In this document: one piece after another, positions 1-11,900 of the stretch | Numbering within the stretch: the stretch's first letter is position 1 | Layout: every line of letters begins with the position of its first letter | NCBI RefSeq assembly: GCF_000002985.6 | Contig: NC_003284.9 | Coordinates: 4,278,001 to 4,342,000 of the forward strand | DNA: 64,000 bases | Source: Caenorhabditis elegans | Lineage: Eukaryota > Nematoda > Chromadorea > Rhabditida > Rhabditidae | Direction: 5' to 3' | Notes under the pieces: generated by a model | The model's database searches: none | What the model was told of the DNA's origin: nothing | The model's input: only the letters and a program-made list of their open reading frames with translations | Made by a program: the position numbers and the translations under genes

Positions 1-407
1 AACTTTTTTTATCCAATTGTGTATTTTACTTTAGATTTAGGTGGCGCTAGAACAATTGTTCAAAATCACACCATGGTGCTAGAATGACCAAATATCATAA
101 GAGCAATGTTCAAAAATATTTTGATGTATGTCTATTTACTTTAAAAAAGGGGAATTAGCAAGTTTTTAGTTTATACCTCACATTTTAAAAATCATATATT
201 TTTAAAGTTTCATTATTTAAATCATTCTGTAGGTACTTAAAAATTGTAAAATCTCAAAATTAAACATGTTTTTCAAAATTCAAAGTTATTCACTTTTTCT
301 ACAAACTTCCCCAACTTTTTTGGAGTTGTCTGCCCTATTTTTTTACTTTTTAAGTATGTTTTGAGAAAACGCCCTACACCCGCTACTCGATCTGCAAAAT
401 TTCTCAC

Positions 408-1212
408 CTCAAGTTCCTTCGGAGCCTCCAGATATCGAAATAAAAATGCGCCGGCAATGAGATATAGGAACAGCAAAATAACCAGTCCAACGTGAGGTAG
501 GATACGTTTTGCATACTAAAATTTGAAAATATTTAAAAGTAAGGTTTTCAATTACTTTAAAATGGAGTTTTTGCAGATTTTCGTGGTGAAATAAGTATTA
601 ATATATACATATATATTTTGTAAAATTGAACAAACAACACCATTTTATAAATTTGCAAACGTTTAATTAATTTAATTTTAATTACCTGTTTAGTTTACTC
701 TCATCGTTATACTGTTGTGTTTCTTCTATGCACTTTTTTTGCACTTCTATTAAGGTTTCTATCAAAGTTTTTTTTTTTTTTAATTTCTAGGTTTCTAGGC
801 ACGTAACTCGTGAATTTTCATACGCAGTGTCAAGTCGCTGCGACGTGAATATGGTATCAAAAACATATCTGCAGTTCTAATTAATCCTGAAGTTTTATGA
901 ATCTTGCACTAAGTACCAATTTAGAAAAACATCGTATTTTTAACTTTTATATTCTCTAAGTTCATCAGATTTTTTTAATTCTTAAAAATATGAACACCTA
1001 CCACAAATAACTTTTTCTCTTTAGTCTCCACTTCTGTTTCATCATCTGAAATAGGGGGTCCAGCAGATGTCAAGTCCATTTCCATCGGAATCTCATTAAG
1101 TGATGACAGTGAGCTGTCTGCCGAGCCCTGTGAGTTGAAAATTGAGGGGTACTAAACGTTTTGTATGCCAAGTTACCATATCGAATGTGTCCACAGCATT
1201 GTGAGTGTACAT
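408..1212 (-). CDS. Two-pore-domain (TWK/K2P) potassium channel, N-terminal part only
   Basis: Three exons on the minus strand join in frame: 1177-1212 (start ATG at 1212), 1002-1127 and 408-515, 90 codons in all. Donors are GT and acceptors are TTTTAG or CACAG. Exons 1 and 2 give an acidic, Ser-rich cytoplasmic N-terminus. Exon 3 gives a hydrophobic segment of about 20 residues ending in the motif GAFLFRYLE, followed by APKELE. A first transmembrane helix ending G-A-x-x-F-x-x-L-E is the hallmark of K2P leak channels just before the first extracellular cap. The pore loops, the other membrane helices and the stop lie beyond the left edge; 1-407 is intron. The family call rests on one helix and its flank, so the exact twk member is not identified. 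An upstream exon cannot be excluded. Confidence 0.72.
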
Positions 1213-2311
1213 TTTTGTACTGCTAATTCAATTGATCCAGCAGAAGAAGCCACTTTTGCTCGGGATACACCAGAAAGTGGAGAATTGGGAGAGAGAGAGG
1301 AATAATGAACAACTGGTGGGTCCACAAGAAAATCACTACATTGTGAATTGGGATGAGCAGCCGAGACGATGAGTGTTACACATATCGCTGAAATGACGGA
1401 ACATGACGTTTTTTGACACGTTTTTGTAAAATTTTGATATCTCGGAAAAAAATGAGTTAGACATAATGATGACCAATTTCGGAAACTGGGGTGTAACCAA
1501 TGACATCAACGGTGAAATTTTAAACGAATTTATATGACAAATAAAGGTTAAAAGAAAGATAAAATAAAGGTTATGTACCCGAATACGAATAATTTCAATG
1601 TTGGTCTAGACAACAGTAACACATCTGTCTGTCTAAGTTGCAAGATAACAAAATTTGCGGTTAGCATTGTCCACTTCCAGTACATTTTTGCATTATTCCC
1701 TGCTGCTGAAATTTAGGCTTGACTATTAACTTTACTGTAAAGGTCTCATGCACTATAACCTATTTTATCAGCACATCTGCAAGTTTCGAAACGATTAGAC
1801 ATTTCCGTCTAGACATCTGTTCTTCTGTAAAAAGTTCTTGTATTGATTGTTTTTTTCATTTTTCCAAATTGTCGAAAGTGTATCTATAAATCGCTCTCTC
1901 TTATCGCATATATAGTTGATCATTCATTCATTCAAATTAGGAATTTTTCTACGCGTGTTATTACGCTATTTTTGCGACACTCTTGTTTCGTCAAAACTTG
2001 CTCCGAACCCAAAACAGCATCCATAGCGTGATAATACGTATTTGCATTGTTATTATCGAACCACACCACCCAACAATATTTCGCCATTATCATTTTAACA
2101 ATTAGTAATTGTGCTCCGGATATGCTATTCTTGTATTTTATTTTTCTTCATACTGATAATTGAAACAATCATCACATCACTTTTGATGACAAAGTGAGTT
2201 TAATTTCGCAAAATTAATATATATTTATATATATATATATAAAGAGACGTCTGCTTACTTGAGTCATTTTTTGCTTCACATTTTGTACAGTTTGTTTCAG
2301 GTAACCAGTAA
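1213..2311. promoter_or_regulatory. Intergenic region between divergent K2P and ETS genes
   Basis: About 1.1 kb separates the K2P start (minus) from the first ETS gene (plus), so it probably holds both promoters. It is AT-rich, with a short (TA)n tract near 2215-2240. A TTTCAG acceptor at about 2300, 12 nt before the ETS start codon, looks like an SL1 trans-splice site. I see no coding potential here. Confidence 0.5.
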
Positions 2312-4255
2312 ATGCAACCGCAAAAAACTATTCCAGAAAAAGAAGAAACATCAGTTTTAAAGAAAGAAGAAAGTCCTCCGCATTTGTCTTCAATTTTCGA
2401 TGGTATGTCAAATGTCTCAGATGCGGTTAATTATGTGGGTTTTTCTTATAAATTATTAGCTTTAATTTAATTTCTCATGAAAAATTTTAATTTTAACCTT
2501 TCAGTGTTTTTAATAAAAATTGCTAGTCAAAAATTTTGTATAGCACTGCGGTTTCTTATCAGTGTAAAACCATATTGATTCGGAAATGCTGTCAAACGGC
2601 GACATCATTTGAAAACTCAAACTTTTAGAAATTCCCCAGTTTACCTGATTTTAAGAAAAAACTAGCTTGTATTATTATTCTCGAATTTGATAGTTATATT
2701 ATCAAACTATTTGTTGGATTCTTTTTGAAATTTATAAGAGCTTTTTTGTTTTGATTACAAAAAATATTCTCAGACATAAAAAATTTGAAACAATGTATAA
2801 TATATTTTCACTATTAAATTTGATTCTAAACATTTTCAAAATTTTAAATTCCGGTTTTGAAATCCGAAAATTGTTTGTTTTCGAATCATGAGTTGTCGAT
2901 AAAACAATCGGTTGCAAAAATGATTGTAGTTCTTCAGTTTTTCAACTCATAAACACAAGTATAATTTCACTGTTATCAGATCGCATCTTCTTCTTCTTCT
3001 TCGCATTTTAAAGAGGAGAACACTTCCACTCGACAACCAACGAGTCTATTCGAAAATTTACAAAAACTCGCCGACATGCCGGTTAATACTGAGACTCGAT
3101 TGAAACGGAAAAGACCAAATCTTGGCAATTTCACCCATGATGTTGTAAGTTGAACTGGAAACTATTGGGCTAAATTTTTGGGGAAAAGAAACATTTGCAG
3201 AGAACTTATCCAGATATTTCGCCTCCAACTCCAACGAATTCACATATTCGTTGCTGGGCACAATTTTCGATTGCACAACAGCTTCGTGAGTATTTTTTTG
3301 AAAATGTTCCATTTCAATTTAAAACACTTTGTTCAACCTATTTTTGTTGCTGACGGCTGGAAATGCTCTGCTTACAGAAACATTTTCAAAAAACCGCTCG
3401 CACTTTTTCCACACTCTATGGAAAGGTTGAGAAACTGATAGGCAAATAGTCAATTTGGCAGAGTATAGCACTTATTCTTTGTTGAATTTGTGGGTTCTAG
3501 GCCGTTACTTACACTGAATTCGCTAAAATAATATTTTCTGTTTGTGTGTTTTTTTTTCAGATGTCCGTACAATATTTTTAACTAATTTTGAATCGGCGAT
3601 CAAATGCTGAAAAATATTTGATAATGTATTCTTTACAGCATGCGCAGTTCCATCTTTTCCAACTTCTCTTTTTCCATTACCCATCATGAATGATGAGCCA
3701 ATGACAGATGACGAACTTGTGAAAAGTTTGTGATTAGAAAAGTAATTACTAGAAATACTAACTATTTCAGTGAAAGGGCCATCCCGACTAATTGGTTTTC
3801 TGGTTCATCTAGCTATGAATGAAAGAGCCAGGAAAGCCTTAAGATGGACTGGAAACGGTCTAGAGTTTGTTCTTGTCAATAAAGAACTGGTTGCAAAGAT
3901 GTGGGGCAACCGGAAACATAACACCAAAGATATGGATTATTATAAATTGTCAAGAGCGATTCGGGAGAAATATGAGAAAAAAGATAAGGCTGACAAGAAT
4001 ATTAAACCAGGAAAGCTGAAAAAGGGAACACGTAAGTTGTTTTACTTATTTTATATGTTAGTCTCTGATAAATTTACAGGAACCTACTCATATGTTTTTA
4101 CGGAACATGCATATCCTGATCTCATGAATCAAACAGAGAAAGATATCAATTTCATTACAAGATTTGCAGCCGACATCGGGCAAAAATATAGTGACAATAG
4201 TGATTTGAACAATGTAAATTCACCGAAATCGCCAAGTCCACAAAATAGTGATTAA
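2312..4255 (+). CDS. ETS-domain transcription factor, copy A
   Basis: Six exons: 2312-2434, 2980-3144, 3201-3285, 3639-3725, 3771-4031 and 4080-4255, giving 298 aa. An alternative exon-1 donor at 2425 also keeps frame. The ETS winged-helix DNA-binding domain spans roughly residues 155-260: RLIGFLVHLA (helix 1), RWTGNGLEFVLVN (the W-x-G-x-G-x-E-F strand), then MWGNRK and YYKLSRAIREKY. That is recognition helix 3 with both DNA-contacting arginines of the KLSRxxR motif, followed by TYSYVFTEH (last strand). The Ser- and acid-rich N-terminus and the C-terminal tail show no known domain. It is a nuclear, GGA-core DNA binder by family. The ETS exon-5 intron (4032-4079) is 48 nt with no in-frame stop. 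From memory, one gene of this cluster is called ets-9, but I cannot say which, so no symbol is given. Copies B and C follow in tandem. Confidence 0.88.
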
Positions 4256-4644
4256 CTAGTTTTTGGAGTTCAACAAATATTTTGTAATTATTGTCATAGA
4301 ATCGAAGCACTGTTCTTTTTTGTCAATGTCTTTATTCATTTTTCTTATTTAAAAAATCTTATGTTCTCTTTTCTTGTTTCTCGTTTCTTTGTTTCTCTGT
4401 TTCAAGTTCAAATCTTTTCCATTCTACTTCCTTTGTAAATTTGTGAGTTTATTCGCAACATCATTTTTAAAATTCATGAGTCATTATGATAAGATGACGA
4501 TGTTATTGTAACGAGTATAAATTCTCCACATGTCTACGCTTTTCATTTGTTCTTCCAAATTGTTTGCGTTTCTGTTATCAGTTAGTGTAAAACACTGGTT
4601 TTACAACCGGCCACTCATTGCATTGAAATTTACTACTACAAAAT
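4256..4644. other. Intergenic gap between ETS copies A and B
   Basis: 389 bp of AT- and T-rich DNA between the stop of copy A and the ATG of copy B. It must hold the 3' UTR of A and the promoter or 5' UTR of B. I see no ORF, RNA gene or clear repeat. Confidence 0.5.
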
Positions 4645-5856
4645 ATGTTATCTCATGCGACTGTTGGAGCACGGCTGAATAGACGAAAGAGGCCAATTCT
4701 GAGAAATTTAATATCCGGGAATGTGGGTTAATATATTTAGAAGTTTAAATTAGAACCAACAGTGAATTCTATAAAAAAAGTTCTTTCAGGAAAATTACAG
4801 CTGCTCGCCAAAAACACCAGAGAACTCAATGGAGCAAGTTTGGTCAAGATGTGCAAACTTCGAGTTGATACGTTAGTGATTAGTACTTAAACTTGGATAC
4901 ATTTTATGGTTGCAATTAAAGAAATGTGATATTTATTTCAAGTTTCAGCATCTCCTGAGGCTCTACCAAGTTACTTCTTGCTGCACAATTTTGGAGAAGC
5001 TGAAGATCCTGAAAATGATTTATTGACCGATCAGGAACTTTTAAAACGTATTTATTTTATTTTTTCTATGCATTTATCAAAATTTCAGTGAATGGACCAA
5101 ACCGATTAATTGCATTTCTTGCCGATCTTGCGATGAATGAGAAAGCTGGCCGAGCTCTACACTGGACTGGAAATGGCTTGGAGTTTGTTATTGTGAATAC
5201 CAAGCTGGTTTCAAAATTATGGGGAAATCGAAAGCGTAATACAAAAGATATGAATTATTCGAAGCTGTCGAGAGCCATGAGGGACAAGTACAAGAGTGCA
5301 ACAAGCGGAGGGCAATTGGAGAAAAGGCCAGGTAATAATTTAATAAGCTGATAGTGGAGCAGGAAATAATCTGATTAAATATAGTCTCCATTAATAGTTT
5401 GCAATTTCATTTTAAAGTATAGCAAAATAGTATGCAGTAATATGCACTCTATTGATTGTTATTTGACAAAAAATTCATCTGTTGTCTGGTAAAACTTGAG
5501 CAATGCTCATTTTTATATTCTTTTATATTGACTCTTTGTATGCGTTCACATTATATTAAGTCAAAAAAAAAAATTAATTCTCACGATTCCCAAACGCACA
5601 GCAATTAAATATAAGACAATTAGATGCTTCAGTACTGATAGAGACTGCGAGATTATTATTTCGTAAACTATGCAGCGCACAATACTGATAAAGTAAGTTA
5701 CCACTGTATTTTGTTTTTTTTTCAGGACTTCACACCTACGCCTTCACTATACAAGCTTACAATGCTCTCAAAAATCACACAGGAAAAAATATTGAAGATC
5801 TCACAATGTTTGCAAAAAATGTTGGCAGAAAACGTCGGGAGGTTTTGACTGGATAG
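4645..5856 (+). CDS. ETS-domain transcription factor, copy B
   Basis: Five exons: 4645-4722, 4790-4871, 4949-5047, 5089-5331 and 5726-5856, giving 210 aa in frame throughout. The ETS domain covers about residues 88-185: RLIAFLADLAMNE, HWTGNGLEFVIVN, LWGNRKRNTKDMNYSKLSRA with MRDKY, then LHTYAFTIQAY. Both helix-3 arginines of KLSRxMR are kept, so DNA binding is expected. The exon-intron pattern, the pre-domain segment (TDQELLK against TDDELVK in copy A) and the R/K-rich N-terminus all match copy A, so the two are tandem paralogues. The C-terminus stops soon after the ETS domain. An AATAAA lies about 80 nt past the stop. Copy A carries a longer N-terminus and tail. Confidence 0.87.
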
Positions 5857-6277
5857 ACTTTTTTTCTAAAATGTATATAATGTGTATAGTCTCCATGTAT
5901 AGTTTGTAGTTTCATTTCACAATGTACTAGAAAAATAAATATAAAATCAAATTTGCTGATGTTTGGTGTCTGTACAATTGTACCTCCTGGTACATCATTG
6001 TTTTGACTTTTCCTCACTTTTATATTATATAATTGTAATAAATTATTCACCAATGTCCAATACGTTCATTTCTGTCTGCTCCTTTTGTCTATCGGCTTAT
6101 TTTTGTAGCTTCTTTTCAAAAGAATGCGGCGCTGAGTCAGTTGAAGTCATTTGTGGTGGTATTTATGGTTGAAAAACAAAAAAACCAGTCGCTTACACAA
6201 TTTCTTATCTATTTTAACACCGCAAACTAGCTGACAAACATGTATGATCGGAGTTGGTTTGAATTTTATGTTTCAAA
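5857..6277. other. Intergenic gap between ETS copies B and C
   Basis: 421 bp holding the 3' UTR of copy B (AATAAA near 5934) and the presumed promoter of copy C. I see nothing else. Confidence 0.5.
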
Positions 6278-6869
6278 ATGTCATTTGAGGAGAAGCTGTA
6301 AGTAATAGTGTAACAATAATGCAAACACAAACTTTTTGTTTAGCATATGAGTGGTTATGGTCGTTTGTGTTTAGATTGTTAATGAATCCAGAGGCATGTT
6401 CAATTGTTACTTTTATAGGTTAGAGTAACTAGAGTTTCGAAATACAATTTCATAAAAATTCCAGGGGATGGACTAAGATTCAGAATAATTGACATAAAAG
6501 CTCTTGCTTTTTTATACTACTATCCAAATGACCGAGACATTTTCACAGACCAGGTATAATGAATGACAATTCTTATCAGTAATTATTGTGGTTTAGGAAG
6601 TGGTGAATATTTTCAAAAGAGCGCTTTGTCGGAGTCAGGCGATTTGCAACTGCTGGGCATTGCGTAAACTACAAACCACAAAAATCAATTTTAATTCTTA
6701 TTTACATTCAGAAAATGACGTGTATGATTTCACTACTCTTCGAGACAATGAAATGATGAACTATACAGGGATGGACATGGAACAGCTTCAAAATTATGCA
6801 TACTGTGTTAGTCCGCAGACCAAATTGTACAATGACTTTTCAGATAGCGAAACTCTTATTCAGTTATAA
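6278..6869 (+). CDS. Divergent ETS-like paralogue, copy C
   Basis: Four exons can be joined in frame: 6278-6297, 6375-6418, 6465-6553 and 6597-6869, giving 141 aa. Translation aligns end to end with the ETS domains of copies A and B. The segment LMNPEACSIVTFIGDGLRFR matches their AMNExAxxALxWTGNGLEF. The tail VYDFTTLRDNEMMNYTGMD matches YAFTIQAYNALKNHTGKN. Key residues have decayed: the Trp of WTG is Phe, WGNRK is replaced by YYYPNDR, and KLSRxMR has become NIFKRALC, losing the second contacting Arg. The N-terminal domain of A and B and helix 1 are missing. It could be a non-DNA-binding ETS relic still under selection, or a pseudogene without stops. The splice model is mine and the first 20-nt exon is the weakest part. 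AATAAA motifs follow at about 6910-6940. Confidence 0.62.
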
Positions 6870-8978
6870 TATTTTTAAGTCTGTAATAATACTATTTATC
6901 GATGAAATTTGAATAAACTTTTTACAATATTTCTTCAATAAAACTCCATGCTCACTAGAGAATATTGTTAATAGGGAAATTGCTAGGAAGACAAAACAAA
7001 CTTTAAATGACAGATGAGGTCTTTGGCTACAAAAATCATTTTTTGGAATCTGCCAAACTCTGCCCCAAAGCGGAAATTTTCGGCCTTAAAAATTAGTGTT
7101 TTTTTTTGCTCAAAATGCCGTTTTTCGTGTGTAGAAGTGGCTACATAAAAGTTTGACACTGCAGCCGACGTTCGAATGGTGATCATTAGTCAACTGATCA
7201 TTAGTCTGCCCAGCTATATCCAGGTATACCGAGGTATATCCAGCTATACCCAGGCATATCCAGCTATGCCCAGGTATAACCAGCCTAAATTCATATACCG
7301 TCCTAACTTTTTGAAATTCATATACCGTTCTAACTTTTTGAAATTCATATACCGTTCTAACTTTTTGAAATTCATATACCGTTCTAACTTTTTGAACAGA
7401 CGAAAAAATAGGTTGACAGACGAAAAAATAGATTAACAGACGAAAAATAGATTGACAGACGAAAAAATAGATTGACAGACGAAAAAATAGGTTGACAGAC
7501 GAAAAAATAGGTTGACAGACGAAAAAATAGATTGACAGACGAAAAAATAGATAAAAATAGATTTAAAAAAAATAATTGTTTTTCGCATTTTTCAGTTTAA
7601 CTTTTCTGGTGTCTATATTATTTTTGGTATTTCTTGTACCAAACATATTTTAGTGGGACATTCACCTTTACATTCTTAAAAATGCCTACTTTACAATTGT
7701 CTTTTTTATGAACAGCTTATTTTTTATACCCGTAACTTTCAAATTGAATCAACATATTTCGAATGCATTTTTAGGAACGAGTTTCGCTACTTTTTTGCTG
7801 TCTGTTCAACATTCCTTCCATGTTTAAATGCGGTTATCTTCAAAGAAAAGGAAGGAGAACAAAACATAGAAAAAGGATGTGAAATCCCGAGTTACTTCAC
7901 CAGCAGTGCACAATAGAGCAAGAAAAAAAACCAACGTCTTCGTTTGGTTACGAAGCGACTTGTCTCACTTTTCCAGAAGGCTCTTTTTTGCCATCTTTCT
8001 CTAGTTTCTCGAACAGAAAACACAATGGAAGCAGATCTCTTGTCAGCTCAGTTTTCTGCTATTTCTTCCTTTTTTGCTCATCCTTTGAGCATTTTTTATT
8101 GTGGGCAATGTTTATTGTTAGTTTTTCAATGATCTCAAAGTTACCATTTTATTTCTATTTTTAGTGTTTTAGTTTTTTTAATGCGTTTTTTAAACTATTA
8201 AACTAATATTTTTTAAATATCGAACTTCTTATTTTTGTAAGTTTGCATTTTTCAGCAAGGCTTTCAAAATTAATCTACTTGGTTTGAATGTGTGATCATA
8301 TTTCATAGTAAAACACTTGGAATGAGCGTTAGATTTTTTTAAATTGTCAGTAAAAATGCTTGTATATTGACTGTAAATGAGACAATTTTTTAAAAAAATG
8401 TTTCGGAGTTCTACTACATATGATTTCCCAGTCGACAGAACCCAACGTTTAAAGTTAATACACAGCTCCACGATTGAGTTGGAAAAATTGGAAATATGAA
8501 ATTTTGGTGTTTTGTGAACTCTTCAACTATTTTATAGAAATGAGGAATTTCTACTGTCGACGTTTCAAAAAAATTTCTGCGACTAAATTTTTTAAAAGTG
8601 GAGACAAACCTACTCAGACATGTGCTTTTCGAGAAATGACAAATTAACATGAGTATATAAATAGTTGGCTAGTGTTTGTCAAACTGAAGAGCCCTCTCCT
8701 CTCCACGGTCGTTTTCTCACAGAGCACCCTCAATCTGATGAGTGTGAAAGAGAATCGAAGAGGCGCCAGGTGAAAGACGTCCAGCCCCACACACACACAA
8801 CCCCACTCGGCTGTGCACCAGCTCATAGCCACCAATTTCGTGTGAATCTCGCAGTCTTCGTTTCAAAAATCTTCCCGCGTCTCGATTTTTTTCTTTCCGC
8901 ATTCCCCAAAAAGACGTCAACTAAACTCTCATATTACGCCACATCGAATAAAAAATATTCTGATCATATTCCCTTAAA
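6870..8978. other. Intergenic region between ETS copy C and cka-2
   Basis: About 2.1 kb. It contains the composite minisatellite at 7211-7551 (listed separately). The remainder is AT-rich and ends in a GC-richer stretch (8690-8880) just before cka-2 that is probably its promoter and 5' UTR. No convincing gene is present. Confidence 0.5.
7211..7551. repeat. Composite minisatellite: three abutting tandem arrays
   Basis: Three different tandem arrays lie back to back. 7211-7280 is seven 10-bp units of the form cagctatacc/caggtatacc. 7290-7396 is four 27-bp units beginning ttcatataccgttctaac, nearly identical. 7396-7551 is about eight 20-bp units of acagacgaaaaaatagattg with single-base variants (one unit is 19 bp). 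The 27-bp array is open in one frame and translates as repeats of KFIYRSNFL, but this is a by-product of period 27 and not evidence of a gene. Confidence 0.92.
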
Positions 8979-11900
8979 ATGTCATCAAGAAAGTAAGTTT
9001 GTGAAATGAAATTTTTTTAACAGAAGTATTTTTTTTAACCACAACTTGTTCAGAAACAAGACCATGTTAGTGTAACATTTCCTTTTCCTTTGGGGCCAAT
9101 TTTAAATTTTCCCAACATTTCCTTTTTGGAACATTTGACTTTAAAGGAGGAGTAACGGTTCTGTGTGGTTTCAAATCAACGGAAATGTTTTATGGTGATT
9201 ACACATTAAAAAACGTAATTTTTGAATATAAAAACACTTTTGACGCACTTTTGAGAAGTTTCATTACAAAATTTGTTACTTTCAGCACATTTCGGTCCTA
9301 AACGTCCGAAACACCCCTAAGCCGTTACTCCTTCTTTAAAAAGAAACTAAATTCAATATTCAAAAGATCAATATATTTTTTCTTCTTATTTTTTTCTCAC
9401 ATTTTCATTGGATGAATGTGAAAACCCATAAATTTGAAGGGTGAAAAAGATAAATTGGTTTTGTGTGGGATATCTCTCTTGAAATCCATTTTTCTCTTCT
9501 TCTTCTATCCCAAACTATTTTATGTGATTTCAAAAGGAATTCCAAAAGCGAAATTCGTGTGTTTTTTTTCAGAGTTTCCCGTGCTCACTACGACGAGGAC
9601 GAACTCGCGTCGGCTGCAAACATGAGTCTCGTTGCTGAAGGACATTTCAGGTTGGGCAATTGAAAATTGAAAGTGCAATTTGGCTCTAGAACATTCAAAA
9701 AACCATGCAAATTTACTTCATAACGATTGCCCCAGCTATAAAGCAAAATATCTATAACCCACTACAATTTTCCACAAATTCAAGCACAATTCATTTCAAT
9801 TTCCATGGCAACTGTGTATCTTATTGAACCCTCTTTTACGATTTCCGTAACCAGGAGAGACAACACAAAGTGTCCCCTTTTCTCTCTTTCATTCAGTTTT
9901 AAGCCCTGATGTTTTTTCTCTTTTCCAGAATAAATTTCGAACAAAAATCCCGTCTGGGAAAGTGTTAAAACCCTGATGTAGAAGATGAACACTCTGTAGT
10001 TTTTTGTTTTATTCAGAATACTGTTCTGTTTATGAATTTTGAACTAAAAAAACCAGTTCAGAGTTTAACGGATATAGATTTCAGTTGAAATTTGAGATGT
10101 TGCTCATTTTAGTACCAACTTCATGACGTTTTTTGGTAGTCTATCAAATTTCTATAAAAAAAGAAATGTTCAAGTTTGCTGGAAAAATAAGAAAAGGTGA
10201 AACAACAAATAAGCAGTTTTAACTATTTAGGTATGTCTAATGAATAAAAATTCTCACTAGCTTTCAATAACATATTCACTACTTTTAAGAGAAAATTTAG
10301 CAAAATTTTAGATTTCTAGTCACTAATTTTGCAAATGAGTGACCCAGTTTTGGCATTTTGACGTTTTCCGACTATTTTAGTTAGTTTTTTTTTTTTAAAT
10401 CTTATTTGATATTATATTTTTATAATATGAATTTGACTAAAACTAATCATAAGACCAAGAAACTGCACCTCTTCGTGCAACTTCTACAAGTTTTGGTTTG
10501 CGGTTTCCGTGAACTTTTTGAGTATCTTCCGCAAAATCTTCTCTCTAATTTTCTATATCATCATGTAATTCTCATCTGTCATGCACCCATCGTTGGGCCT
10601 TTTTTATGTGCAAAAGAGGAGGAGGAGGACAATCTTGTACTGGCTTTCTAGAATATGCAATAAATGCACATAAAAGCTGAGGTTCTGCCTGCTTCTTCCA
10701 AACGATGCTCTCTTTGATGTGCCCGTTTAAGTTTTTTTTGCAGTCTAGAAATGTCAAATTCGATTATTTTTGTGTAGGAGGTTCGATTGTAGTCAGCTTT
10801 CGGTTACACGTGTATTTTTTTGAAACTGAACAATAAAGCAGGAAGCCAACGTGTTACTTTTTCAATTATTTATCAAAATTTTTTAATTCGTTGGTCAATT
10901 TTTAATAACGCTCAAAGTTTGCGCTTAATTTATACCCGTTTACACGTACAAAAATGATGTGAAACTCTTAAAATCTGGATTTTTGAAAAACTTGTCATTG
11001 CGCCGAAACTTTGGCCGAAAGTTTTCATAAATATAAATAGTGTTTGTTTACGATATTTGGTAGTGTGAAACGATTGTGAGTCTATGTATTCAGAAAAATC
11101 TAAAACGACACTACCTCGATTTTAAGCCGTTTTTTTAATGAGAAAATGTCGTTCGAAAAAGTTATTCAGATACCAGCCGCTGACCGCATCTCCACAACTA
11201 CATAATATCAAAATTTCAAAATAATCTGGGAGGGGTTTCAATGTTTTTGCGTATTTTCATACAACTTTCTACAGCTTGGAAAAACTTGAAGTTATCATTT
11301 CTAAATGCTTAAAAAGAATTAAATGTTCCGGAACAGCTACAATATCCTGACAATGTTCCACACTTACCAAACCCAATTCGTTTAAAAAAGTTCAAAACTC
11401 AATTTTTAGTAACTCCTACAGTAGCCTTACATTACGACTACAGTATAGAAATGCGCTTTATACAATGCAACTAATATTTTTCAGAGGCATGAAGGAGCTT
11501 CTCTCCACCATGGATCTTGACACGGATGCCAACACCATCCCTGAGTTGAAAGAGAGAGCTCACATGCTATGCGCAAGATTCCTTGGCGGAGCATGGAAAA
11601 CTGTTCCATTGGAGCATTTGAGAATCAGTCGCATCAAGTGAGTTCATGATCCTAAAGCCTATTAAAATTATTGAACAAATTAAGGGGTGGAATGAGCAAC
11701 ATGTTATTCTTATGCCGACTTTCGGAAGTCTATCCACCAATTCGTAACGAACCAAACAAGGTTCTGCTTCGTGTCTACTTCAATCCAGAGACTGAGAGTC
11801 ATCTCGTTGCGGAATCTGTCATTTTCACTCTGCTCTCTGAGCGTCATTTGGGTCCCAAGCTTTATGGAATTTTCAGTGGTGGACGTCTAGAAGAGTATAT

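Noticed and set aside
7176-7436. 86-codon frame with KFIYRSNFL repeats
   Set aside because: It follows from the period-27 minisatellite and ends where the array changes.
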